NCBI RefSeq assembly: GCF_002355595.1
Contig: NZ_AP017422.1
Coordinates: 7,382,823 to 7,446,822 of the forward strand
Length of the DNA: 64,000 nucleotides
Origin: Filimonas lacunae
GTDB taxonomy: Bacteria; Bacteroidota; Bacteroidia; Chitinophagales; Chitinophagaceae
Direction: 5' to 3'
Below the pieces are notes generated by a model that worked only from the letters and a program-made list of their open reading frames with translations, had not been told where the DNA came from and did not search any database. A program made the translations under genes and the position numbers. Below, piece after piece: positions 40,009 through 48,328 of this stretch (the stretch's first letter is position 1; every line of letters begins with the position of its first letter).

Positions 40009-40761
40009 ATGAATATGAATCCTAATATCCAGACTGCTACTGGTGAGCCAGGCGAAAGTGACATGATTAAAGAAGCGGTTGAGTTAGTGGCTTCTTATCC
40101 TAAAGTTCCTATTACTGTTGACTGTGTAATATTCGGCTTTGACGAAAATGAGCTGAAAGTGTTGCTTATTCGCAGTGATTTACAATTGTTTAAGGACAAA
40201 TGGTCGTTGCTAGGCGATTTTGCCGGCGACCAGGAAGAGCTGGACGATGCAGCTTACCGGATTATGCGCAGCAGAACCGGGATGGACGATGTGTACCTGG
40301 AGCAGGTGCGTACCTTTAGCCGGCCAGGCCGCCATCCGGGTGGCAGGGTATTGACTGTTGCCTATTGCTCCTTATTGAATATAGAACACCACCAGTTGAA
40401 AATTCATGACAATGAGTTGCACTGGCATAGCATCAACGGTTTAAAGGAAATGGCCTTTGATCACCAGGAGGTAATGGATTACTGCTATAAATGGTTGCAA
40501 AAACGTATGCAGGAACATCCACTGGGTATTAACCTGCTGCCTGATAAATTCTCCCTGCGTGAACTGCAGAACCTGTATGAGGTGATTTTAGGGGTGAAGC
40601 TGGATCGCCGCAACTTCCGTAAGAAATTTTTCGCGATGGATTTGTTAATTGACACCGGCGAATATGAAGATGATGTGCCGCACCGCCCAGGTCGCCTGTA
40701 TAAATTTAACTTTCAGAAGTACGAAAAAAGCCAGCGTAGCTGGATTGGAATCGACTTCTAA
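40009..40761 (+). CDS. NUDIX-domain transcriptional regulator (NrtR/AraR type)
   Basis: This 250-residue protein has an N-terminal NUDIX fold (about 34-150: VDCVIFGFDENELKVLLIRS, DKWSLLGDFAG) and a C-terminal winged helix (about 175-245: FSLRELQNLYEVILGVKL, DRRNFRKKFFAM, RPGRLYKFN). This is the NrtR-related layout used in Bacteroidota for sugar-responsive repressors. The Nudix box (GDQEELDDAAYRIMRSRTGM) lacks the REUxEE core glutamates needed for hydrolysis, so the domain should be a ligand sensor. It lies upstream of a SusC-SusD-SusE locus, and both it and susC have the same palindrome in front. The effector is unknown, possibly a sugar or sugar phosphate. An ATG two codons downstream could also be the start. 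Confidence 0.9.
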   Translation: MNMNPNIQTATGEPGESDMIKEAVELVASYPKVPITVDCVIFGFDENELKVLLIRSDLQLFKDKWSLLGDFAGDQEELDDAAYRIMRSRTGMDDVYLEQVRTFSRPGRHPGGRVLTVAYCSLLNIEHHQLKIHDNELHWHSINGLKEMAFDHQEVMDYCYKWLQKRMQEHPLGINLLPDKFSLRELQNLYEVILGVKLDRRNFRKKFFAMDLLIDTGEYEDDVPHRPGRLYKFNFQKYEKSQRSWIGIDF

Positions 40762-41093
40762 AATTCTTTCTAGGCATTAAGAACTAATGCTTTATCGAGG
40801 TGTTATTCGTTTTTACCTCTTTTTAAGGTATAAATCTTTAAGTTTTTTTTTGGTTTGTGTAAAAATTACACACTTTTGTAGTGTTAAAATTGAAATGTGT
40901 ACGATATACGCACACGATTGTTTGTATTGCCATAAAATTTTTACTATGATCATTCTCTATTTGCTTGTCTTATCCGTACTGAGCCAGCTGGTATTCTTCT
41001 GCGTGGCTCCCTTGTTTACAACCCCCACCCGCTTCACCACTTTCAACCAATCACCTTTAAAGTGATTTTCATAAACTAGTAAACGCACATGAT
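40762..41093. other. Long leader region between regulator and susC
   Basis: These 332 bases hold the operator at 40856-40872 and a TTTTG after it (40874-40878) that could serve as a -33 element. No TAnnTTTG box was identified. The remaining roughly 200 bases would form a long 5' leader. A 92-codon frame here lacks any family pattern and is not called. Confidence 0.6.
40856..40872. promoter_or_regulatory. Operator palindrome before susC
   Basis: TGTGTAAAAATTACACA is a perfect 17-bp palindrome (7-bp arms, AAA centre). Almost the same site precedes the NUDIX regulator gene at 39943. Two copies placed before the regulator and before its neighbouring transporter operon are a strong sign that the NUDIX-winged-helix protein binds here. 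Confidence 0.85.
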
Positions 41094-44081
41094 ATGAATT
41101 TCAAACGACTGTTATTGCCGCTGGTATTGCCGCTGTTATGCTTAGCATTGCCGGCACTTGCGCAGGATAAAGTAGTTACAGGAAAAATTACAGACTCGAA
41201 GGATGGATCTCCACTAGCAGATGTATCAATTTTAGTAAAAGGCTCCACTATTGGCACCCGCACTAAAGCTGATGGCACATTCACTTTAAGGATACCGGCT
41301 GGAAAAGACTCGCTGGAATTAACTTCTCTTAACTACGCTACACAGGTTGTAGCTATTGAAGGAACTACCATAAATGTAAGGTTAGAAGCTACTAACGCAG
41401 CCTTAGGCGAAGTGGTGGTAATTGGTTATGGTACCGCCAAGAAAAAAGAACTGACCGGTTCGGTTGTATCGGTGGGTTCTAAAGATTTCCAAAAGGGTAC
41501 AATCACTTCACCAGATCAGTTGATTGCGGGTAAAGTGCCAGGTGTTTCTATTACACCGGCAGGTGGCCAGCCAGGATCTGGAAGTACCATTCGTATTCGT
41601 GGAGGTGCTTCTATTAGTGGTAGTAACGACCCTTTATATGTAATTGACGGGGTGCCTGTGGCCAACTCAGTACAAAGCATTTCGGGTGTGTCTAACCCGA
41701 TGGCATTGATTAACCCGAATGATATTGAAAATATCACCGTGTTAAAGGATGCGGCTTCTACTGCTATTTATGGTTCACGTGCTTCTAACGGCGTTATCTT
41801 AATTACCACTAAAAAGGGAAAAAGTGGTAAGCCGGTTCTCAATTTCAGTACTAACGTTTCTTCTTCCAAAGCCGCCAGGTATGTAGATGTGTTGTCTGCC
41901 GCTCAGGTAAGATCTTATGTACAGGCACAGGGAGATACTACTTATACCAAGTTGTTAGGTTCTGCCAATACCAACTGGCAGAAAGAAATATTCAGAACAG
42001 CTGTTGCCAACGATAATAACCTGAGTGTGAGCGGTGCTATTAAAAAAGTGCCTTACCGCGTTTCAGTAGGTTTTTTAAACCAGGATGGTATTTTGAAAAA
42101 CGACCACCTGGATCGTTATTCTGCTGCTATTAACGTAAGTCCCAAATTCTTTGACGATCACCTGAAAGTAGATATCAACCTGAAAGGAACAATTGCCAAA
42201 TCAAGATTTGGTAACCAGGACGCTATTTCTTCCGCTCTGACTTTTGATCCTACTCAAACGGTATATAGTGGAAAAAGTGCTTATGGGGGTTATTTTGAGT
42301 GGGTAGATGCTAATGGTGCATTAAATACCAACGCGCCTAAAAACCCGGTGGGTTTACTGAACCAGAAAGAAGATCGTGGCCAGGTGAACAGAAGCTTTGG
42401 TAATATTCAGTTTGACTATAAGCTCCATTTTTTACCGGAACTCCGTGCGAACTTAAACCTGGGATACGATATTGCTAAAGGTGATGGATATACTTTTATT
42501 CCACAGGAAGCTGCTTCTAACTATTCTACCGGTGGTTCTCACACCATTTACAAGCAGAAAGTGAACAACAGGGTGGGTGAGTTTTTCCTGAACTATAATA
42601 AGGACTTAAAGCAAATTAAGAGTAATATAAACGTAACTGCTGGTTATGGTTATTACGATAACCTGACCACTACTTACAATTACCCTACACTGAATGCCCG
42701 TGATTCTGTATTAAAGGCCGTTACTTATGCATATGACAAACCAAGAAACACATTGATTTCTTACTATGCAAGGTTGATATATACTTTCGACAGTAAGTAT
42801 ATCTTATCTGCTTCTTACCGTACAGATGGTTCTTCCAAGTTTGCTCCTGATTATCGTTGGGGTAAATTCCCTTCTGTGGGTGTTACATGGCGTGCCAGCC
42901 AGGAAAACTTCCTGAAAGGAATAGATTGGTTGTCTGATTTAAAAGTGCGTGGTACTTATGGTGTAACCGGTAACCAGGATGGTATTGGTAATTACGGGTA
43001 TATTGGCTCATACTCTTATAGCGCTAATAACACAGCCTTGTACCAGTTTGGAAATACCTTTTACTATACTACGTATGGTGCTGCTTATATTACCAACCTG
43101 AGATGGGAAGAAACCCGTTCTGCCAACATTGGTTTAGATTTCGGATTTTTCAAAAACCGTATTACCGGTAGCATTGATTATTACGAGAAGAAAACCAAAG
43201 ACCTGTTAGGGCCTATTACACTGCCTGTTGGTTCTAACTTTACCAACATTGTTACAGCTAACGTAGGTAACATGTCTAACAAAGGCGTGGAATTAGCTAT
43301 CAATGCTTCTATTATCAATCATAAAGACTTTAGCTGGAATGCTGGTTTTAACATTGCTTACAACAAGAACACTATAACCAGCTTAACACAGTCAACCGAT
43401 TCTTCTTTTGCAGGTAACACTACAGGTGGTATCACCGGCGGTACAGGTAACACCATACAGATTCACTCTGTTGGTTACAGCCCTAACGCGTTCTACGTAT
43501 ACAAACAGGTATATGACAAAAACGGAAAGCCTATTGAAGGTGTTTACGCTGATTTAAACGGCGATCATAAAGTAGATGATAACGACTTATATCGTTATAA
43601 ATCCCCATTCCCTAAATTTATCTTAGGTTTTACAACGGACGTTACTTATAAAAAGTGGACACTGGCTACTGTATTACGTGGCAACATTGGAAACTATGTA
43701 TATAATAACGTTGCTGCTAACATTGGTATTACCAGTGTTATTAATAACACGAACAAGTACATTTCCAATGCAGCATCTGATGCATTCAAAACCGGATTCC
43801 AGTATAACCAGTTTTTTAGCGACTACTATGTGCAAAACGCTTCTTTCCTGAGAATGGATAACCTGAGCCTGAGCTACAATGTAGGCCGTGTGCTGAATAA
43901 TAAAGTAGGTATGACGGTGATGGCCAACTGCCAGAATGTGTTTGTTATTACTAAATACAAAGGTGTAGATCCGGAAGTTGGATATCTAGGTACTTATCCT
44001 TCTGTGTATACAGGTGTGGATTACAAAATTTATCCAAGACCAAGAACATATACACTGGGAGTGAATCTTACTTTTAATTAA
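41094..44081 (+). CDS. SusC/RagA TonB-dependent outer-membrane transporter
   Basis: This 995-residue receptor has a signal peptide ending LPALAQ. It continues with a carboxypeptidase-regulatory-like domain (VVTGKITDSKDGSPLADVSI), a TonB-box region (LGEVVVIGYGTAKKKELTG), a plug (LIAGKVPGVSIT, IRIRGGASISGSNDPLYVID, DAASTAIYGSRASNGVILIT) and a beta-barrel ending TLGVNLTFN. It has no STN domain, in contrast to the receptor at 17442, so it is not sigma/FecR-controlled. Instead it has the NUDIX-regulator operator upstream. SusD follows after 19 bases. Confidence 0.95.
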   Translation: MNFKRLLLPLVLPLLCLALPALAQDKVVTGKITDSKDGSPLADVSILVKGSTIGTRTKADGTFTLRIPAGKDSLELTSLNYATQVVAIEGTTINVRLEATNAALGEVVVIGYGTAKKKELTGSVVSVGSKDFQKGTITSPDQLIAGKVPGVSITPAGGQPGSGSTIRIRGGASISGSNDPLYVIDGVPVANSVQSISGVSNPMALINPNDIENITVLKDAASTAIYGSRASNGVILITTKKGKSGKPVLNFSTNVSSSKAARYVDVLSAAQVRSYVQAQGDTTYTKLLGSANTNWQKEIFRTAVANDNNLSVSGAIKKVPYRVSVGFLNQDGILKNDHLDRYSAAINVSPKFFDDHLKVDINLKGTIAKSRFGNQDAISSALTFDPTQTVYSGKSAYGGYFEWVDANGALNTNAPKNPVGLLNQKEDRGQVNRSFGNIQFDYKLHFLPELRANLNLGYDIAKGDGYTFIPQEAASNYSTGGSHTIYKQKVNNRVGEFFLNYNKDLKQIKSNINVTAGYGYYDNLTTTYNYPTLNARDSVLKAVTYAYDKPRNTLISYYARLIYTFDSKYILSASYRTDGSSKFAPDYRWGKFPSVGVTWRASQENFLKGIDWLSDLKVRGTYGVTGNQDGIGNYGYIGSYSYSANNTALYQFGNTFYYTTYGAAYITNLRWEETRSANIGLDFGFFKNRITGSIDYYEKKTKDLLGPITLPVGSNFTNIVTANVGNMSNKGVELAINASIINHKDFSWNAGFNIAYNKNTITSLTQSTDSSFAGNTTGGITGGTGNTIQIHSVGYSPNAFYVYKQVYDKNGKPIEGVYADLNGDHKVDDNDLYRYKSPFPKFILGFTTDVTYKKWTLATVLRGNIGNYVYNNVAANIGITSVINNTNKYISNAASDAFKTGFQYNQFFSDYYVQNASFLRMDNLSLSYNVGRVLNNKVGMTVMANCQNVFVITKYKGVDPEVGYLGTYPSVYTGVDYKIYPRPRTYTLGVNLTFN

Positions 44082-44100
44082 TAGCTTTAACGAATAGGAT

Positions 44101-45666
44101 ATGAAAAAGAATTTGTTGAATATATTAGGGGTGTTGGGGCTGCTGACAGGTTGCATGACTTCCTGTACAAAAGACCTGAACAGAAACCCTACTAACGGTA
44201 TTGATGCCGATAGCGCTTATGGCAGCGTTACTGCCTATAAAGGGTCATTGGCCAAAGCATATGCCGCCTTTGCATTAACCAGCAGTGAAGGCTCTGATAA
44301 GTCAGACCTGGGTGGTATTGATGCTGGTACTTCTGATTTTATCAGGTTGTACTGGAATGCGCAGGAGCTGTCTACCGATGAAGCGATGTGCGTATGGACT
44401 GATCCTGGTGTGCCTGATTTCCACAATTTATCGTGGACATCTGCCAACACCATTTTAAGAGGTTTATATACCCGCAGCATTTACCAGATTACCGTTTGTA
44501 ACGACTTTATTAAACAGTCTACTGACGACAAGCTGGCAAGCCGTAATATCACAGGTAATGATGCTGCTACAGTTAAGTATTTCCGTGCAGAAGCCCGTTT
44601 TTTAAGAGCGTACCAATATTGGGTGTTAATGGATATGTTTGCCAATCCTCCGTATGTTACAGAAGCCAGCCAGATTGGAACCTCCATGCCGCCACAGATT
44701 CAACGTGCTGATTTGTTCAAGTATGTAGAATCTGAACTGCTGGCAGTGGACTCTTTACTGATGGCACCCCGCACCAATGAATATGGCCGTGCAGACCAGG
44801 CTGCGGCATGGGCATTACAGGCGCGTTTATATTTGAATGCAGGTGTGTATACCGGTACTACCCATTATCCGGAAGCAATGACTTATGCTAATAAAGTGAT
44901 CAATGCCGGTTATTCTTTAATGGGCACTTATGGTCAGCTGTTCATGGCGGATAACAACGTTGGTAATAACGAAATCATCCTGTCTATTAACTACGACGGT
45001 AACTATTCTCAAAACTATGGTGGTACCACCTTCCTGGTTAACTCTGCTATTAACGCAGATATGAATCCAACCAGCTTTGGTGTACCCAATGGCGGTTGGG
45101 GTGGTAACCGTACTACATCCAGTTTGCCGGATCTTTTTGCCGCTGCGGATAAAAGGGCTATGTTTTATGGTACCAGCAGTACTATTACAGATGTGTCTAA
45201 GTTTGAGCAAGGTAAAAAGGTAATTAAGTACAGAAACCTGAATAAGGATAGTACTACACCTGCGTCAACCAATGGAGTATACACGAATGTTGATTTCCCG
45301 TTATTCCGTTTGGGTGAAATGTATCTGACTTATGCGGAAGCTGCATTACGTGCAGGAACCAATACCTCAGACGCTATTAACTATATCAACGTGTTGCGTC
45401 AAAGAGCATTTGGAAACACATCTGGAAATGTAACTTCATTTACTGTTGATAACGTTCTGGACGAAAGAGCACGTGAATTATTCTGGGAGTGTACCAGACG
45501 TACCGATTTGATCCGTTACGGCAAGTTTACTACCAGCACTTATCTTTGGCCGTGGAAAGGTGGTGTTTCGGGAGGAAAGAGTGTAGATGCACATTTCAAT
45601 ATCTATCCGATTCCTTCTTCTGATATCATTGCCAATACCAATTTAAAGCAGAATACCGGGTACTAA
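44101..45666 (+). CDS. SusD/RagB-family lipoprotein
   Basis: This 521-residue surface glycan-binding lipoprotein has lipobox LLTGC (Cys18) or MTSC (Cys22), followed by TKDLNRNPTNGIDAD, common in SusD proteins. Core TPR-like helices include ARFLRAYQYWVLMDMFANPP. The C-terminal DERARELFWECTRRTDLIRYGKF, split by normal spacing, and IYPIPSSDI motifs are diagnostic of SusD. It is coupled to susC (19 bases) and to the SusE-like gene (27 bases). Confidence 0.95.
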   Translation: MKKNLLNILGVLGLLTGCMTSCTKDLNRNPTNGIDADSAYGSVTAYKGSLAKAYAAFALTSSEGSDKSDLGGIDAGTSDFIRLYWNAQELSTDEAMCVWTDPGVPDFHNLSWTSANTILRGLYTRSIYQITVCNDFIKQSTDDKLASRNITGNDAATVKYFRAEARFLRAYQYWVLMDMFANPPYVTEASQIGTSMPPQIQRADLFKYVESELLAVDSLLMAPRTNEYGRADQAAAWALQARLYLNAGVYTGTTHYPEAMTYANKVINAGYSLMGTYGQLFMADNNVGNNEIILSINYDGNYSQNYGGTTFLVNSAINADMNPTSFGVPNGGWGGNRTTSSLPDLFAAADKRAMFYGTSSTITDVSKFEQGKKVIKYRNLNKDSTTPASTNGVYTNVDFPLFRLGEMYLTYAEAALRAGTNTSDAINYINVLRQRAFGNTSGNVTSFTVDNVLDERARELFWECTRRTDLIRYGKFTTSTYLWPWKGGVSGGKSVDAHFNIYPIPSSDIIANTNLKQNTGY

Positions 45667-45693
45667 TTTTAATACAATCAATAAATCGCTTAT

Positions 45694-46767
45694 ATGAAAA
45701 AGTGGTTCAATATATTTCTTTTTGCAGGTGCAGTTGTTGCTTATGCAACTGCCTGTAAGAAAGATGAAAGCAGGGCCGTTCTTGGTGCACAAAATGCTTC
45801 TAAAATAAGCACTAGCGTTACTTCTGCGTTAGTGCTGGATAGCTTTAAGGCTTCTACCACTGTTGCGTCTTTTAACTGGACAGAGGTGAAATATGGTTAT
45901 AGTGCAGCAGTAACCTATTCGTTAGAGTTTGGCCTGGCATCGGATAATTTTGCAAATCCTACTACTGTTGAAATAGGGAATGACATTTTTACCAAAGGGT
46001 TTACACATGCGCAATTAGATACTATCCTGTATCAGACCACTGGTTTGGCTGCTAATGTTGCGAGCCAGGTTCAGGTAAGGGTAAGAGCGGACGTGAATAA
46101 AGGTGGTAGCGCCAGTGGAAGTTCAACTGTTGAGCCTGTATATTCAGATACGCTGGTGCTGACAGTAACTCCTTACGCGATAGTAATTAAATATCCTACC
46201 ATATACGCACCAGGAGCCTACCAGGGATGGTCGCCCCCAACAGCGCATGTTCTTAACTCAGTGAAGAGTGATAATAACTATGAAGGTTATATCAACTTCC
46301 CGGCAGGATCTCTGGAATTCAAAATTACTCCTGACAGTAGCTGGGCGGTGTCTTATGGTGTGTTAAATGGCGCATTGTCAACCAGTGGCTCTGCTGCTAA
46401 TTTATCTGTTCCTTCTGCGGGATATTATCGTGTAGCGGCTAATATGTCTACGGCAGTGTGGTCTGTTACAAAAACTACCTGGGGACTTACAGGTACTGCC
46501 ACTTCGGGAGGTACTACTACTGATACGCAAATGACATTTGACGCTGCTACAGAAACCTGGTCAGTAGTAACCAATCTGGTTGCAGGCAGTTTTAAATTCA
46601 GGGCCAATAGTGATGGCACAAAGAGTGCAAATCTTTTTGGCTTGCAGGGTACAAGGTTATCTAACGGAGGCATACCTATTCAAATTACTACGGCAGGTAG
46701 CTATACCGTAAAACTTAACTTAAGTGCTGGTGCCGGATATTATACCTATTCGGTTCAAAAGAATTAG
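45694..46767 (+). CDS. SusE-like outer-membrane lipoprotein
   Basis: This 357-residue lipoprotein has lipobox AYATAC (Cys21). The N-terminal half has the SusE-type domain (SALVLDSFKASTTVASFNWT, VTYSLEFGLASDNFANPTTV). Two C-terminal starch-binding-like repeats contain APGAYQGWSPPTA, NNYEGYINFPAGSLEFKIT and a second copy with GSFKFRANSDG. It is the last gene of the NUDIX-controlled Sus locus, followed by a clear terminator. SusE proteins bind malto-oligosaccharides in the known starch system, so alpha-glucan is a reasonable but unproved substrate. Confidence 0.88.
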   Translation: MKKWFNIFLFAGAVVAYATACKKDESRAVLGAQNASKISTSVTSALVLDSFKASTTVASFNWTEVKYGYSAAVTYSLEFGLASDNFANPTTVEIGNDIFTKGFTHAQLDTILYQTTGLAANVASQVQVRVRADVNKGGSASGSSTVEPVYSDTLVLTVTPYAIVIKYPTIYAPGAYQGWSPPTAHVLNSVKSDNNYEGYINFPAGSLEFKITPDSSWAVSYGVLNGALSTSGSAANLSVPSAGYYRVAANMSTAVWSVTKTTWGLTGTATSGGTTTDTQMTFDAATETWSVVTNLVAGSFKFRANSDGTKSANLFGLQGTRLSNGGIPIQITTAGSYTVKLNLSAGAGYYTYSVQKN

Positions 46768-46793
46768 GAAGTATTTTGCATCCCCCACTTCAG

Positions 46794-46825
46794 GCCCGTA
46801 TATTATTTATATACGGGCTTTTTTT
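46794..46825 (+). terminator. Terminator of the SusC-SusD-SusE operon
   Basis: GCCCGTATAT (46794-46803) pairs with ATATACGGGC (46809-46818) over a 5-base loop and is followed by seven T. The stop of the convergent FAD-protein gene falls inside it. Confidence 0.9.
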
Positions 46826-48212
46826 GTGCCTTGAAAAGTATACCTAATAAATAGGCAGACGTTTGTTCGGTCTGGTTACGCAGTTCGGGTATTGCTGTGC
46901 TTTCCCAAAGCAGGCCTTTTAAGTTATTACCCAACGTTACAACCCTCTTATGGTTAAAGTCATCTGCGTCGATAATAGAAAAATTGGCTTTGTTAACCAG
47001 TATGCCCAATTGCAAGGGATCAGCTACAATCACTCCTTTTTGATAAAGGGTGTGTAACAGCGGGTTGCTGTTTGCTGTGGCGTTGTTGTCAGGCCCTGTG
47101 CAATTAATGATTTTTTGAACAGCTAATGTTGCCTGTGTCTGTCCTGAGCGGTTTTGCCAGTATACCTGTATGGTGGTGTTGGGATGTTGCTGGCTGGTTT
47201 GTGTAATAATGCCGGCATGTGTAACCAGCTTTCCCTGCTGTTGTTCTTGTGCCAGTATTTGATGTATAGGAGCAGGAAGCCTATGGCGTAACACATTCCA
47301 GCGGTGCCCCAGCTGTTTTATAAATAGCTGCTTATCGGCCAGGGTGAGTTGCTGCCATGCCTTACAGGTGTAGGGGCGTAAAGCATCAATTACCACTTCC
47401 TGCGGTAAACTTGTTTTAGCTGCCAGAGACACTTCTTTATATATAAGCCGTTTCCAATGTTGCAAAGTGTGGCTGGCATTAACTTCCTCTTCAGGCAATG
47501 TGTACGTTGAATGCGGAGCCACATGTGGCCGTAAGGCATAGCCATGAGGAGAAATGGTGTGTATCACTCCTGTAAAGCCATTTTCGCGAAGACCCAGAAC
47601 GGTGTCGGCCATGGTTAATCCATTGCCCACAATTAATATATCTGTATAACCTGATACGTTTTGCACGCTTTCCTGTGCCCAGGGGTTATTGTTATGTTGC
47701 GCTGCTATGCCACCAGGTAAACGTGGTTGGCCATTACCGGTAGCTAATACAATGCTGTCTGCGATAATGGGTTCGCTGTTTTCGCAGATAACATGATAAC
47801 CTTTTACGCAATGGACAATATCAATGGCGGTATCGGTAATGATTTCAACGTTGATGTGTTCCGGCTTGTTAAAAAGGGTTTGTTCCCATATATGCTGTAA
47901 ATAGTTGCCATAGACGATGCGTGGAACAAACGCATTGCCGAGAAGGGTAGCATCTATGTTGCTGTAATCTGGTTGTTGCAGCAGCCATTGCACAAAATGA
48001 TCCGGAGTGTTGGCAAAGGCACTCATGCCTTTGGTGCGTACATTTAAAAGGTGTTCTTTACTGTAAGTGCTATAGGCTACCCCTTTTGCAAAAGGATGGC
48101 CTGTGTGGATGATTTTTATATGCAGGGGCGTTTGTGCCTTCCGGCACAGATGTACGGCTGTCATCATACCGCAAAAACCACCACCAATAATCACAATAAC
48201 CGGAGTAGACAC
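46803..48212 (-). CDS. FAD/NAD(P)-binding oxidoreductase-like protein
   Basis: This 469-residue protein has an N-terminal Rossmann motif (VIVIIGGGFCGMMTAVHLCR) and a second dinucleotide motif (DILIVGNGLTMADTVLGLRE), plus FAKGVAYSTYSKEHLLNVR. This matches the NAD_binding_9-type group of flavin/pyridine-nucleotide proteins related to lysine/ornithine monooxygenase-like enzymes. Substrate unknown. The start is GTG at 48212; no ATG fits, because an in-frame TGA lies a few codons upstream and the Rossmann strand begins at once. That GTG lies within the 3' arm of a 13-bp hairpin. It is a single gene, convergent with the Sus operon. Confidence 0.82.
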   Translation of the reverse strand: MSTPVIVIIGGGFCGMMTAVHLCRKAQTPLHIKIIHTGHPFAKGVAYSTYSKEHLLNVRTKGMSAFANTPDHFVQWLLQQPDYSNIDATLLGNAFVPRIVYGNYLQHIWEQTLFNKPEHINVEIITDTAIDIVHCVKGYHVICENSEPIIADSIVLATGNGQPRLPGGIAAQHNNNPWAQESVQNVSGYTDILIVGNGLTMADTVLGLRENGFTGVIHTISPHGYALRPHVAPHSTYTLPEEEVNASHTLQHWKRLIYKEVSLAAKTSLPQEVVIDALRPYTCKAWQQLTLADKQLFIKQLGHRWNVLRHRLPAPIHQILAQEQQQGKLVTHAGIITQTSQQHPNTTIQVYWQNRSGQTQATLAVQKIINCTGPDNNATANSNPLLHTLYQKGVIVADPLQLGILVNKANFSIIDADDFNHKRVVTLGNNLKGLLWESTAIPELRNQTEQTSAYLLGILFKAQKKPVYK

Positions 48213-48248
48213 TAAGCTTCTGTTTGCATAAAAATAGAAGCTTAGTGT
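48209..48248 (-). promoter_or_regulatory. 13-bp hairpin enclosing the start codon of the FAD gene
   Basis: ACACTAAGCTTCT (48209-48221) and AGAAGCTTAGTGT (48236-48248) are perfect inverted repeats with a 14-base spacer. In the minus-strand mRNA the 3' arm contains the GTG start codon at 48212-48210, so the stem would hide the start and the region just before it. It could be a translational switch, or alternatively an operator acting as DNA. Confidence 0.7.
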
Positions 48249-48328
48249 TAATCAAAAAAACACTGCCATATGGCAGAAGGAAACCGGGTTTTGGTATGTA
48301 AAACCCGCAAGTTGGTCGTTTATGGGTT

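Noticed and set aside
40787-41065. 92-codon frame in the susC leader
   Set aside because: No family pattern, runs through the operator, no good ribosome-binding site; more likely leader RNA.
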